The position numbers and the translations under genes were made by a program. From JAKAVN01 sp963796565 (lineage in GTDB: Bacteria > Desulfobacterota > Binatia > Binatales > Binataceae): a DNA stretch of 64,000 nt. The stretch covers positions 248,001 to 312,000 of the forward strand of contig CAWCMA010000007.1 of the NCBI GenBank assembly GCA_963796565.1. Reading direction: 5' to 3'. How positions within the stretch are numbered: position 1 is the stretch's first letter; each line of letters begins with the position of its first letter. Below the pieces are notes generated by a model. It worked only from the letters and a program-made list of their open reading frames with translations. It did no database searches and was not told the origin of the DNA. Positions 17,409-26,747 of this stretch are shown here, piece after piece.

Positions 17409-17729
17409 GGAGTGTCGCCCCTGCGGTGCACGGAACCGCTGCCATGCCTCAAGATATCTTCGACAATATCACTGGGACCATACTACAGGGTCGACGATAT
17501 TGCAGGCTTTCGGAGCGACGACGCCGCGCCCATGCGGCAGACGTCGGCGACCGGGGCAAATTTGCCGGGGCCGCCGGTGCATGGTACGTTTTTAGGTTCG
17601 CGCGACGTTTACCCGCGACGTTTACAATAGAGCGCCGGCGAGGCCCGTCGGGAGGACGCCAGCGAAGTGGGGCCGGATTGTCGGCGAAGAGGCCGGCGGC
17701 GGATTGGCCGCCGCGCAGGAGGTTTTGGT
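17409..17729. other. Intergenic region between divergent lipoprotein gene and glyS
   Basis: 321 bases without a convincing gene. An open frame continues upstream of the glyS start to 17667 but has arginine-rich, non-homologous sequence. Promoters for both flanking genes must lie here. Confidence 0.4.
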
Positions 17730-19085
17730 TTGTCCGCACACGGAAACGAGGAAACATCGCCCGCGAGCACCAAGCGCGCGGTCACGATGGAGAAGCTGGT
17801 CAATCTCTGCAAGCGTCGCGGAATCGTCTTTCCCGCCAGCGAGATTTATGGCGGCCTCGGTTCGACCTGGGACTACGGTCCGCTCGGCATCGAGCTCAAG
17901 CGCAACGTCAAGGAGGCCTGGTGGCGCGCGATGGTGACGACGCGCAGCGACGTCGTCGGCCTCGACAGCGCCATCCTGCAGCATCCGCGCACCTGGGAGG
18001 CCTCGGGCCATCTGCAGAACTTCACCGACCCGCTGGTCGACTGCAAAAGCTGCAAGCAGCGCTTTCGCGCCGACCACGTTGAGGGCAACCGATGCCCCGA
18101 GTGCGGCGGCGAACTCACCGAGGCACGCAGCTTCAACCTGATGTTCAAGACCTTCATGGGCCCGCTGGAGGACAGCGCGAACGTGGTCTACCTGCGTCCC
18201 GAGACCGCGCAGGGCATCTTCCTGAACTTCGCCAACATAGTGGATACCCAGCGGGTCAAGCTGCCGTTCGGCGTTGCGCAAACCGGCAAGTCGTTTCGCA
18301 ACGAGATCACGCCCGGCAACTTCATTTTTCGCACGCGCGAGTTCGAACAGATGGAGATGGAGTTCTTCGTCAAGCCCGATCCAACCGAGGAGGCGCGATG
18401 GTTCGACTACTGGGTCGAGCAGCGGTTTAACTGGTACGTGGACTACGGCGTGCGGCGCGAGCATCTGAAGCTGCGGCCGCATGAGAACGACGAGCTCTCG
18501 CACTACTCGCGCGGCACCACCGACGTTGAATATCTCTATCCGTTCGGATGGGGCGAGCTGGAAGGTATAGCCAAGCGCGGCAGCTTCGATCTCGACCAGC
18601 ACGCGCAATATAGCGGCAAGGACCTGACCTACTTCGACGAGGAGGCCAAAGCGCGTTACCGCCCGTGGGTGATCGAGCCGGCCGCGGGCGTCGATCGCGC
18701 GATGCTCGCGTTCATGCTCGACGCCTACGACGAAGACGTGGTCGAGAACGAAGAGCGGATCGTGCTCCGTCTCGATCCGCGCCTCGCGCCGATAAAGGCC
18801 GCCGTCTACCCGCTGCTGCGCAAGGCCGGGCAGCCGGAGAAAGCGCAGGAGGTCTTGCGCATGCTCAAGCGGAATTTCACGGCCGCCTACGACCAGGCCG
18901 GTTCGATCGGGCGCCGCTATCGCCGCCAGGACGAAGTGGGTACGCCGTTCGGCATCACGATCGATCATCAGACCATGGAAGACGACACGGTAACGCTGCG
19001 CGACCGTGATTCGACCGAGCAGGTAAGATTCAAAATCGCGGCGCTGCCTGCGGAGCTGACCGAACGCATCGGCTGGCATCGCTAG
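17730..19085 (+). CDS. glyS: Glycyl-tRNA synthetase, dimeric (alpha2) type
   Basis: Class II synthetase charging tRNA-Gly. The core begins EKLVNLCKRRGIVFPASEIY, and a CKSCKQRF..CPECGG zinc ribbon lies near residues 110-130. Motif 2 is FRNEITPGNFIFRTREFEQ, and motif 3 (GVDRAMLAFM) and the C-terminal anticodon-binding domain follow. A TTG at 17730 is preceded by a perfect AGGAGG with 7-base spacing and gives 451 residues; ATG 17787 begins nearer the conserved core but has no such site. This single-chain type is less usual in proteobacteria than the alpha2beta2 enzyme. Confidence 0.93.
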   Translation: MSAHGNEETSPASTKRAVTMEKLVNLCKRRGIVFPASEIYGGLGSTWDYGPLGIELKRNVKEAWWRAMVTTRSDVVGLDSAILQHPRTWEASGHLQNFTDPLVDCKSCKQRFRADHVEGNRCPECGGELTEARSFNLMFKTFMGPLEDSANVVYLRPETAQGIFLNFANIVDTQRVKLPFGVAQTGKSFRNEITPGNFIFRTREFEQMEMEFFVKPDPTEEARWFDYWVEQRFNWYVDYGVRREHLKLRPHENDELSHYSRGTTDVEYLYPFGWGELEGIAKRGSFDLDQHAQYSGKDLTYFDEEAKARYRPWVIEPAAGVDRAMLAFMLDAYDEDVVENEERIVLRLDPRLAPIKAAVYPLLRKAGQPEKAQEVLRMLKRNFTAAYDQAGSIGRRYRRQDEVGTPFGITIDHQTMEDDTVTLRDRDSTEQVRFKIAALPAELTERIGWHR

Positions 19086-19182
19086 GCCGACCGCGTCCGG
19101 GACGCTGGCGGCCTCGATACGGTGCGACCTTTGTTTTGACGATCCTCGCGCGCGAGCGGGGAGGGGAGAATCATTTCCGACG

Positions 19183-21918
19183 ATGGCGCGTGTTCATCCT
19201 GAAATCTATTTTTTCGGCGCGGGTGTGGCCGAGGGCCGCGCCACGATGCGCGAGCTTCTGGGCGGCAAAGGTGCGGGTCTGCACGAGATGGCCTCGCTCA
19301 AGCTACCGGTCCCGCCCGGCTTCACCATTACCACGCGCGTATGCACCTACTTCTATACGCACGGCGGCAAGTATCCGGCCGGGCTCAAGGAGGGCGTTGC
19401 CAAGAGCGTTGCGCGAATCGAGAAGGCGATGGGCCGGCGGTTCGGCGACGCGAAGAGCCCGTTGCTGGTCTCGGTGCGCTCGGGCGCGCGCGTCTCGATG
19501 CCGGGTATGATGGATACGGTGCTCAACCTTGGGCTCACCGACGAGACCGTCAAGGGGCTCGAGGCGGCGAGCAACAACGCGCGCTTCGCCTGGGACTCCT
19601 ACCGGCGCTTCTGCCAGATGTATGGCGACGTCGTGCTGAAGCTGAAGCCCGAGAATAAAAACGATCCGGACCCGTTCGAGGAACTGATCGATCGCAAAAA
19701 GGCGCTGCGCGGCGTTATCCAGGACGTCGATCTCACTGCCGACGATCTAAAAGAATTGGTCGGCGAATTCCGCGATCTCATCCGCGCCCGCACCGGCCAG
19801 GACGTACCGCAGGATCCGTGGGAGCAGTTGTGGGCGGCAATCGGAGCGGTGTTCGAGTCGTGGAACAACGACCGCGCCGTGACCTACCGCAAGATCAATA
19901 ACATTCCGGGCGACTGGGGCACCGCGGTCACCGTGCAATCGATGGTCTTCGGCAACCTCGGCGCCGATTGCGCGACCGGCGTCGCTTTCACGCGCGATCC
20001 TTCCACCGGCGCAAAGGGCATCTACGGCGAGTTCCTGCCCAACGCGCAGGGCGAGGACGTGGTCGCGGGAATCCGCACGCCGCGCCAGATAAGCCTCGCC
20101 GCCGGTCGCGAGTGGGCCAGGCGCGGCGGAGTCAGCGAAGGCGATCGAAGCGCCAAACATGCCACGCTGGAGGAGGGCTTTCCTCCGGCCTACCGCGAGC
20201 TGTTGAAAGTCGCGTCGCGGCTGGAACGTCACTTCCGCGACATGCAGGACCTCGAATTCACCATCGAGCGCGGCAAGCTCTTCATGCTCCAGACGCGCAA
20301 CGGCAAACGCACCGCCGAGGCCGCGGTTCGCGCTGCGGTCGAGATGGCGCAGGAGAAGCTCATCGATCGCGCGACCGCGCTGCTGCGCGTCGAGCCCGTG
20401 CAACTCGAACAACTGCTCCATCCAAGTCTCGACCCCCGCGCGCCCAAAAAGGTGCTGGCCCGTGGACTGCCCGCCTCGCCCGGCGCCGTGGCCGGCGAAG
20501 CCGTGTTCAGCGCCGACGAGGCGGTCGCGGTGAGCAAGGCCGGGCGCAAGGTGATCCTGGTGCGCATCGAGACCTCGCCCGAGGACATCCATGGGATGCA
20601 GGTGGCGGAGGGAATCCTGACCGCGCGCGGCGGGATGACCAGCCACGCCGCGGTGGTGGCGCGCGGGATGGGCAAGTGCTGCGTGGCGGGATGCTCGGAG
20701 ATCGAGATCGACTACGCCGCAGGCACGCTCAGTGCCGCGGGCAAGGTGATTCATCGCGGCGAATACCTGACGCTCGACGGCACGGCCGGCGAGGTGATCG
20801 AGGGACGCGTGCCGACCGTCGAGCCGGTGATGTCGCCCTTCTTCAAGAAATTTCTCGGATGGGCCGACGCCGAGCGGCGCCTCGGCGTGCGCGCCAACGC
20901 CGACACGCCGCACGACGCCAAAATTGCGCGCGAGTTCGGGGCCGAAGGGATCGGACTCTGCCGCACGGAGCATATGTTCTTCGCGCCGGAGCGAATCGAA
21001 GCGGTGCGCGAGATGATCCTGGCCGAAAACGGCGAACAGCGTGCGCGCGCGCTGGCCAAAATTCTGCCGATGCAGCGCGAGGATTTCGTCGGCATCCTGC
21101 GCGAGATGGCGGGCCTGCCGGTGACGATTCGCTTGCTCGATCCGCCACTGCACGAATTCCTGCCCCACCAGGACTCGGAAATTCGCGAGATTGCCGCCAA
21201 AATAGGCGTCACCCCGGATCATCTTAAACAGGTGCGCGACAGCTTGTTCGAGTTCAACCCGATGCTGGGCCATCGCGGCTCGCGCCTGGGCATCAGCTAC
21301 CCGGAGATCTACAAGGCGCAGGTCCGCGCAATCCTGGAGGCCGCGACCCAATTGCGTGCCGAGGGCGTGCGCGTGATTCCCGAAATAATGCTCCCGCTCA
21401 TCGGCGAGCGCCGCGAATATGAATTGCTGGCCTCCGAGATTCGCGAGGTTGCCAAGGAACTCGGAACGCGCGTCAAGTATTCCATCGGCACGATGATCGA
21501 AGTGCCGCGCGCCTGTATCGAAGCCGGCGAAATTGGCGCCGTGGCCGAGTTCTTTTCCTTCGGCACCAACGACCTCACGCAGATGACCTACGGGCTCTCG
21601 CGCGACGACTCGGGCAAGTTCCTCGGCGACTATATCGAGCGTGGCATCTACAAGACCGATCCGTTTGCGCAGCTCGATCCCGACGGCGTCGGCGGCCTGA
21701 TGCGAATCGCAATCGAGCGCGGACGCAAGGCCAATCCCAAGCTCAAGCTCGGCATCTGCGGCGAGCACGGCGGCGACCCCGAGAGCGTCAAGTTCTGCCA
21801 TCGCCTGGGACTCGACTACGTTTCGTGCTCGCCGTTTCGGGTTCCGATCGCGCGCCTGGCCGCCGCGCAGGCCGCGATCGAGGAGCGCCGCACCAAGCGC
21901 GCCTTCAAGGACGTATAA
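19183..21918 (+). CDS. ppdK: Pyruvate, phosphate dikinase
   Basis: Reversibly interconverts pyruvate + ATP + Pi with PEP + AMP + PPi. It has 911 residues with the full domain order. The N-terminal ATP-grasp domain has GGKGAGLHEM and VSVRSGARVSMPGMMDTVLN. The swivelling phospho-His domain has GGMTSHAAVVARGMGKCC near residue 485, and the C-terminal TIM barrel has RTEHMFF, the GICGEHGGDP loop and the catalytic Cys in DYVSCSPFRVP. The upstream GGGAGGGGAGAA tract is some distance from ATG 19183. It is probably monocistronic and supports gluconeogenesis from C3/C2 products. Confidence 0.96.
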   Translation: MARVHPEIYFFGAGVAEGRATMRELLGGKGAGLHEMASLKLPVPPGFTITTRVCTYFYTHGGKYPAGLKEGVAKSVARIEKAMGRRFGDAKSPLLVSVRSGARVSMPGMMDTVLNLGLTDETVKGLEAASNNARFAWDSYRRFCQMYGDVVLKLKPENKNDPDPFEELIDRKKALRGVIQDVDLTADDLKELVGEFRDLIRARTGQDVPQDPWEQLWAAIGAVFESWNNDRAVTYRKINNIPGDWGTAVTVQSMVFGNLGADCATGVAFTRDPSTGAKGIYGEFLPNAQGEDVVAGIRTPRQISLAAGREWARRGGVSEGDRSAKHATLEEGFPPAYRELLKVASRLERHFRDMQDLEFTIERGKLFMLQTRNGKRTAEAAVRAAVEMAQEKLIDRATALLRVEPVQLEQLLHPSLDPRAPKKVLARGLPASPGAVAGEAVFSADEAVAVSKAGRKVILVRIETSPEDIHGMQVAEGILTARGGMTSHAAVVARGMGKCCVAGCSEIEIDYAAGTLSAAGKVIHRGEYLTLDGTAGEVIEGRVPTVEPVMSPFFKKFLGWADAERRLGVRANADTPHDAKIAREFGAEGIGLCRTEHMFFAPERIEAVREMILAENGEQRARALAKILPMQREDFVGILREMAGLPVTIRLLDPPLHEFLPHQDSEIREIAAKIGVTPDHLKQVRDSLFEFNPMLGHRGSRLGISYPEIYKAQVRAILEAATQLRAEGVRVIPEIMLPLIGERREYELLASEIREVAKELGTRVKYSIGTMIEVPRACIEAGEIGAVAEFFSFGTNDLTQMTYGLSRDDSGKFLGDYIERGIYKTDPFAQLDPDGVGGLMRIAIERGRKANPKLKLGICGEHGGDPESVKFCHRLGLDYVSCSPFRVPIARLAAAQAAIEERRTKRAFKDV

Positions 21919-22014
21919 CTGTGTAGCAAGGGGGCGCACGCGTGAGACCGGGCGGCGTGTCGCTCAGATGCGGTTCGGGGCGGGGGTTTTCTTCCGCGCG
22001 GCTCGCGGCCGTCA

Positions 22015-22923
22015 CTAGCCGAGGTAGTCTTCGACGCGAATCGCGGTGACCGGAATCTGGCGGACCCGGTTGTCGCGCAGAATCTTCAGCTTGACGATCT
22101 CGCCCGCGTGATGGCTGTTGATCGTCTCATACAGCGTGCGCCGGTCGTGAATCTCGCGCTCGTCGGCGGCAAGTACCACGTCGCCCTGCTTGAGACCGGC
22201 CTTCTCGCCCGGGCTTCCCGGCATCACCCCGGCTATTACCACGTGCTCGCGCAGCGTGTACGACAGCACGCCCAGCCACAGCCGGGACGGCACGCTGACG
22301 CGCCGGCCGTGGCGCACCAATTCGTCGCGGCTCAGGATGAAGCATTCACCGGGGATGCCCAGGATCGCGCGGCTCAAATCGGCGAAGTTCAGATATGAGA
22401 TGCCGATGACCTGCCCGCGCGTGTTGCAGATCGGTCCGCCGTTGAGCCCGATGTTGAGCGCCGAGGCGGTCACGCAGACGCATCGCTCGAGCACGAACTC
22501 CCACGCGGCGTCGAACGGTCCAAGGTAAGTGATGTGGCCGACGTCGGCGCATCGCTTTTCGCCGCCGAGGCTCGATACCATGAAGACTTCCTGGCCGGGC
22601 GAACAGGTCAGCGAGGAGATCGCCTGCAAAAAAGGCAGCCCGTGGCCGTCGACCTTGAGCAACGCGATGTTGGTCGTAAAGTCCTGCGCCACGATCGCCG
22701 CCGGCATCTCCTGGCCGCTGCCGAGCGTGACCGTTACGCTCTCCGCACCCATCAGCATGTAGTTGACCGTGATGATAAGACCGTCGGCACTGACCAGCGT
22801 GCCGGTGCCGTTGCGGTCGGTGCCGAGACCGATGCCGGCCGACGGATGCGAGGCCGGTACCACTGAATGGATACCGACGGTCGCGTTCGCGACCTTTTCG
22901 AGTAGATACAACGTGGCGTTCAA
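22015..22923 (-). CDS. HtrA/DegP-like protein with degenerate catalytic triad, plus PDZ domain
   Basis: About 302 residues from TTG 22923, which has GGAG seven bases upstream; an in-frame TTG at 23025 would add 34. The trypsin-like double barrel is clear (GTGTLVSADGLI..., ALLKV, NGGPICN), followed by a PDZ domain (VMPGSPGEKAGLKQGDVVLA). Aligning to HtrA family motifs, the catalytic His of TNNHVV is replaced by Tyr (TVNYML), the Asp of TDLAVLK by Asn (TNIALLK), and the Ser of GNSGGP by Asn (GLNGGP). It should therefore be proteolytically inactive and may act as a PDZ scaffold. No signal peptide is evident. Confidence 0.85.
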   Translation of the reverse strand: MNATLYLLEKVANATVGIHSVVPASHPSAGIGLGTDRNGTGTLVSADGLIITVNYMLMGAESVTVTLGSGQEMPAAIVAQDFTTNIALLKVDGHGLPFLQAISSLTCSPGQEVFMVSSLGGEKRCADVGHITYLGPFDAAWEFVLERCVCVTASALNIGLNGGPICNTRGQVIGISYLNFADLSRAILGIPGECFILSRDELVRHGRRVSVPSRLWLGVLSYTLREHVVIAGVMPGSPGEKAGLKQGDVVLAADEREIHDRRTLYETINSHHAGEIVKLKILRDNRVRQIPVTAIRVEDYLG

Positions 22924-23214
22924 AGCTGCGCTCCGTGAAAACTCGCGAGTGGACTGCTGGCGGCCGCGCACACCTGCGGCTTGAAAGATTTGAGCATAGT
23001 GCCGCGCCGTTTCAAGCCCCGCCAAACATGCGGACAGTCACATTGTGGACGGTCGCGCTCGTCATTCGCAACAACCTGCGCAGCGGACCTGGGCTTACTT
23101 TTTCTCGGCCGCACTTTTCGCGGCTTGACTTTTATCGCGTGCCGGGCCTACGCACAATTCTGTAGCGCTTGGGCGGTCACGGAGGGTTTCGCCAGATGAG
23201 TGACAATTTGCACC

Positions 23215-23691
23215 ATGGGCGTTGAGCGAAGCGCAATCGAACGATTTCTCTACTACGAGGCGCGCCTGATGGATAACCATCGGTTCGACGAGTGGCTGAC
23301 GCTGTGGGCCGAAGACGGCCCGGTGACGTACTGGGTGCCATGCAACGGCGACGATATCGATCCGACGGTCAACGTTTCGATCATCTACGACACTCGCACG
23401 CAGTTGCGTAACCGGATCACGCGTATGCGCGAGACGCTGTGGCTGCGCGAGCAGGCGCCGCGCCTGCGCCGGGTGGTCTCGAACGTCGAAGTCGAGGATG
23501 AGACGGCGTCTGACGTGACGGCCAACTCCAATTTCATACTTGTCCAACTGCATCGCCATCAGCAATACCTGTGGGCGGGGACCTCGACTCACAAGCTGGT
23601 CCCGAACGGCGGCGGCTTCAGGATTCGCTCGAAGAAGGTCGTGCTGATCAACAACGACGAGCCGCTGCCCAACCTGATGTTTCTGATTTAG
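23215..23691 (+). CDS. Aromatic-ring-hydroxylating dioxygenase, beta (small) subunit
   Basis: 158 residues of the SnoaL-like cone fold that forms the structural beta subunit of Rieske non-haem dioxygenases. The family pattern is clear: IERFLYYEARLMDNHRFDEW, LWAEDG.VTYWVP, RITRMRETLWLREQAPR, and the C-terminal KKVVLIN. It is followed by a small gene and the alpha subunit at 23991. Start ATG 23215 matches family N-termini; GTG 23200 is also in frame. The best ribosome-binding site (GGAGGG, 23181-23186) instead points to ATG 23196 in another frame, which ends after nine codons. Confidence 0.85.
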   Translation: MGVERSAIERFLYYEARLMDNHRFDEWLTLWAEDGPVTYWVPCNGDDIDPTVNVSIIYDTRTQLRNRITRMRETLWLREQAPRLRRVVSNVEVEDETASDVTANSNFILVQLHRHQQYLWAGTSTHKLVPNGGGFRIRSKKVVLINNDEPLPNLMFLI

Positions 23692-23693
23692 TC

Positions 23694-23942
23694 ATGGCCG
23701 CCAACAACGACGCAGGCGACACGATACTGCGGTTGGTCAGCGAATTCGCGGCGGTCGAAGTCGGACGCGACGACCGTGGCAACGGCCCGCGGCTCATGAT
23801 CCGTGACACGCAGAGCGGGCGTTGCGTCTTTCTCGATCCGCTCGAGCTCGCCGCGCTGGCCTGGATGCGGCACGAAGATCTGTTGCCGTTCCTGGACCCC
23901 GCGCGGTTCGAGCGGCGCGGCCCGGCGCCGCGGGACGATTGA
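23694..23942 (+). CDS. Small protein between dioxygenase subunits, unknown function
   Basis: 82 residues, acidic, no membrane segment or cysteine cluster except one Cys (SGRCVFLDPLELAALAW). Two bases separate it from the beta-subunit stop and 48 from the alpha-subunit start, so it is most likely co-transcribed. I do not recognise the family. The pattern of strands followed by the DPLELAALAWM helix would suit a small accessory or regulatory subunit, which is inference from position only. Confidence 0.65.
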   Translation: MAANNDAGDTILRLVSEFAAVEVGRDDRGNGPRLMIRDTQSGRCVFLDPLELAALAWMRHEDLLPFLDPARFERRGPAPRDD

Positions 23943-23990
23943 TCGATGACCCCGAGGAGTGAATGAATCGTAACAGGAGGGCGGTGACCG

Positions 23991-25268
23991 ATGGCTACCA
24001 TGCTTTCCGCGCAGGCCGACTACAACCAGTTAGTCCAGGACGATCGCGTGAGCGGGCGGCTTTACTACGATCCCGCCGTCTTCGAAGAGGAACTCGAGAA
24101 GATATGGTATCGCGACTGGATATACGTCGCTCATGAAAGTGAGATTCCCGAACCGGGCGACTATGTAACGCGCCGCATCGGCTTGCAGCCGGTCATCGTC
24201 TCGCGCGACGAGGACCGCACGATCAATCTGTTGCTCAACCGCTGCATGCATCGCGGCAACACCGTATGCCAGAGCGAGCGCGGCAACGCGCACGCGTTCC
24301 GCTGCGCCTACCACGGATGGACCTACAATAATCGGGGCGCGCTGGTGGGAGTTCCGTACGCCGCCGGTTATGACGCTTCGTTCTCGCGCGAGGAGTATCC
24401 GCTGGCGCGGGTGGCGCGGATGGCGACCTATCGCGGACTCATCTTCGGCAGCATGAGTCCGGCGGGGCCGAGCCTGCAGGAGCGGCTGGGCAACGCCGCG
24501 GCGCTAATCGACCAGTTCGTCGATCTGTCGCCCGAAGGCGAGGTGGTGCTGCGCTCGGGCGTACTCAAGCATTCGTTCAAGGGCAACTGGAAAATGGCCC
24601 TGGAGAACTCGGTCGACGGCTACCATCCAAACATCCTGCATCACGCGGCGATGATGCTGATCGCCAAGGGGCGCAAGGTCGACATGGAATCGGTTTTCGG
24701 CGAGCACACCGACGCGCTCGCGCGCGACCTGGGCAGCGGCAGTGGACAACTCGACCTGACTCCGGTCAACCGCGAGCGCGGCGGGCGAGTGGTGCCGCAC
24801 GGATGGAGCGCCGAGGCGTGGCGGCAGTACCTCGACGCGATGGAACGGCGCTACGGAGCGGACCGCGCGCGTGAGATAATCGACATTGGCGGACCGCACT
24901 TCTGCATATTCCCCAATATCATTTTCATACTCAACCAGTTCCGCATTATCCAGCCGGTGAGCGTCAATGAGACGATCGTCTATTACTATCCGACGATGCT
25001 CAAAGGGGCGCCCGGGGAGATGAATCGGCGCCGCCTCGCCGAGACCTACCTAATCCACGGGCCGGCGGGACGCGTTGCGCCCGACGATTTTGAGGCGTAC
25101 GAACGCAACCAGGAAGGTTTCCGCGCGCGGACCAACGAGTGGCTGGTGCTCCGTCGCGGGCTCGATCGCGAACAACGCGAGCGCGGCGGCACGATCGCCG
25201 GCCATGAGACCGATGAAACCACGCAGCGCGGAATCTGGCGACACTACCGTGAGGTGATGCGATCTTGA
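23991..25268 (+). CDS. Rieske [2Fe-2S] aromatic-ring-hydroxylating dioxygenase, alpha subunit
   Basis: Catalytic subunit inserting O2 into an aromatic or related substrate, fed by a ferredoxin/reductase not found nearby. It has 425 residues. The Rieske cluster motif CMHRGNTVC..CAYHGWTY (C-x-H and C-x2-H) lies near residues 83-105. The mononuclear iron site shows the bridging Asp and two His in ENSVDGYHPNILHHA (about residues 204-218); the third ligand Asp is expected near the C-terminus. An upstream GGAGGG fits ATG 23991. Substrate is not predictable; the CoA-transferase neighbours suggest a degradation route that continues as CoA thioesters. Confidence 0.92.
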   Translation: MATMLSAQADYNQLVQDDRVSGRLYYDPAVFEEELEKIWYRDWIYVAHESEIPEPGDYVTRRIGLQPVIVSRDEDRTINLLLNRCMHRGNTVCQSERGNAHAFRCAYHGWTYNNRGALVGVPYAAGYDASFSREEYPLARVARMATYRGLIFGSMSPAGPSLQERLGNAAALIDQFVDLSPEGEVVLRSGVLKHSFKGNWKMALENSVDGYHPNILHHAAMMLIAKGRKVDMESVFGEHTDALARDLGSGSGQLDLTPVNRERGGRVVPHGWSAEAWRQYLDAMERRYGADRAREIIDIGGPHFCIFPNIIFILNQFRIIQPVSVNETIVYYYPTMLKGAPGEMNRRRLAETYLIHGPAGRVAPDDFEAYERNQEGFRARTNEWLVLRRGLDREQRERGGTIAGHETDETTQRGIWRHYREVMRS

Positions 25269-25290
25269 GGTGCTGCGTGTCTGGCCGTGC

Positions 25291-26517
25291 TCAGCGCGGC
25301 TTGCGATGCAGGATGCCCGCGCCTTCGAGCTCTCCAACCCGCTCGCGCGAATAGCCCAAATAGCCAGTAAGTATTTCCTCGTTGTGCTGGCCGAGCATCG
25401 GTGCGCCGCCACCGGCCGGCTCGGGGAAGCTCGAGAAGTGAAGCGGAAAGCCGGGAAGATCGAAGCTGCCAAGAATCGGATCGTCGACGGTGGCGACCGT
25501 GCCGCGCTGACGAAGATGCGGAAGGTTGAGCGCCTCGTCGGGCGAGAGCACGGGCGCGGCCGGCACGCGATACGTGGCCAGACGCTCCATCGCGGCTTCG
25601 TCGCTCGGCATCGCGGCGAGCCATCCTTCGATGATGCGAATCAGCTCGGGAAGATTCTTGAGCCGGCGCGGACTGGTCCTGAAGCGCTCGTCGCTCGCCA
25701 GCTCGGGCCGCTCCATCGCGTCGCACAATTGCACGAACTGATGCTCGACGCCGGCGATGATGATTATGTAGCGGTCGCGCCCTTTGAACATCCCGCAGGG
25801 CGCGGAGTAGGAGAGATGATGGCCGGTGCGGCCCGGCTTAATCGCGCCTCCGCTCAGGCTGTACATCTGGATGGCCGTGTGATGGCAGTGGAAGTAGGCG
25901 TCGAGCAGCGCGATGTCGAGGTACTGGCCCTCGCCGGTGCGCTCGCGATGCAGCAGCGCCGCCACCACGGCCAGCGCCGCATGTACGCCGGTGCTCACGT
26001 CGCCGAGCGCCGCGGTCGGAAAGTAAGGCGGCCCGTCCGCTTCGCCGATCATGTAGGTAATCCCAGAATACGCCTGCGCGATGAAGTCGTAGCCCGGCAG
26101 ATGTGCGAGCGGGCCCTGCTGGCCGAAGGTCGAAACCGAGCACATCACGATGCGCGGGTTGAGCGAGCGCACGGTCTCGTAGTCCAGGCCCATCCGCCCG
26201 ATAACGCCGGGCGCGAAATTCTCGACCACGACGTCGACCTTGGCAACGAGCTCCTTGAGAATCGCAAGCGCGGCCGGGTTCTTGACGTCGAGGCAAAGGC
26301 TGCGCTTGCCGAGGTTTTGCTGGATGAAGTAGCCGCTGCGATGGTCGCGGTAAAACGGCAGTACGCGAGTGCGGTCGCCGTCGGGCGCGATCTCCACTTT
26401 GATAACGTCGGCGCCCATTTGCGCCATCATCTTCGTGACGGTGGGCCCGGCGATGAACTGGGTGAAGTCGAGGACTTTGTAGCCGTCGAGTACGTGGGTC
26501 GGGTGGTTGAGGCTCAT
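25291..26517 (-). CDS. CaiB/BaiF family (class III) CoA-transferase
   Basis: 408 residues. The N-terminal Rossmann part has YKVLDFTQFIAGPTVTKMM and MGADVIKVE, and the core shows NLGKRSLCLD, ENFAPGVIGRMGLDYE, SVSTFGQQGP, and GDVSTGVHAALAVVAALLHR followed by GEGQYLD. Class III enzymes move CoA between carboxylic acids via an aspartyl-CoA; the conserved Asp should lie in the YDFIAQA segment. Start ATG 26517 matches the family; the frame is open upstream without homology. It is convergent with the dioxygenase alpha gene, 22 bases apart. Donor and acceptor acids are unknown. Confidence 0.9.
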   Translation of the reverse strand: MSLNHPTHVLDGYKVLDFTQFIAGPTVTKMMAQMGADVIKVEIAPDGDRTRVLPFYRDHRSGYFIQQNLGKRSLCLDVKNPAALAILKELVAKVDVVVENFAPGVIGRMGLDYETVRSLNPRIVMCSVSTFGQQGPLAHLPGYDFIAQAYSGITYMIGEADGPPYFPTAALGDVSTGVHAALAVVAALLHRERTGEGQYLDIALLDAYFHCHHTAIQMYSLSGGAIKPGRTGHHLSYSAPCGMFKGRDRYIIIIAGVEHQFVQLCDAMERPELASDERFRTSPRRLKNLPELIRIIEGWLAAMPSDEAAMERLATYRVPAAPVLSPDEALNLPHLRQRGTVATVDDPILGSFDLPGFPLHFSSFPEPAGGGAPMLGQHNEEILTGYLGYSRERVGELEGAGILHRKPR

Positions 26518-26747
26518 GCAGTCGTCCGAGGACGGAATCAGACACGCCACGCATCCGCGTGCGGCGCAAGAGAGCGTCCAACCAGCAGTAGTACAAGCGC
26601 GTTTTGGGTTGTCAAGTTTGACCGCTTTAAGGCAGTCTCGGCATCGTTGATGAAAAGGCGACGAAATCGTCACGCGGGCGGCGTGTTCTCTATCGCCGAC
26701 CGCGTTTAGCGCAATCGGTAGTTTGTTTCGAACGAGGAGAGAGCGCC

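Noticed and set aside
19747..21939. Long minus-strand frame opposite ppdK
   Set aside because: Shadow frame; ppdK motifs are complete on the plus strand.
25270..26709. Long plus-strand frame over the CoA-transferase gene
   Set aside because: Shadow with Arg/His/Ala bias; the minus-strand gene has clear family motifs.
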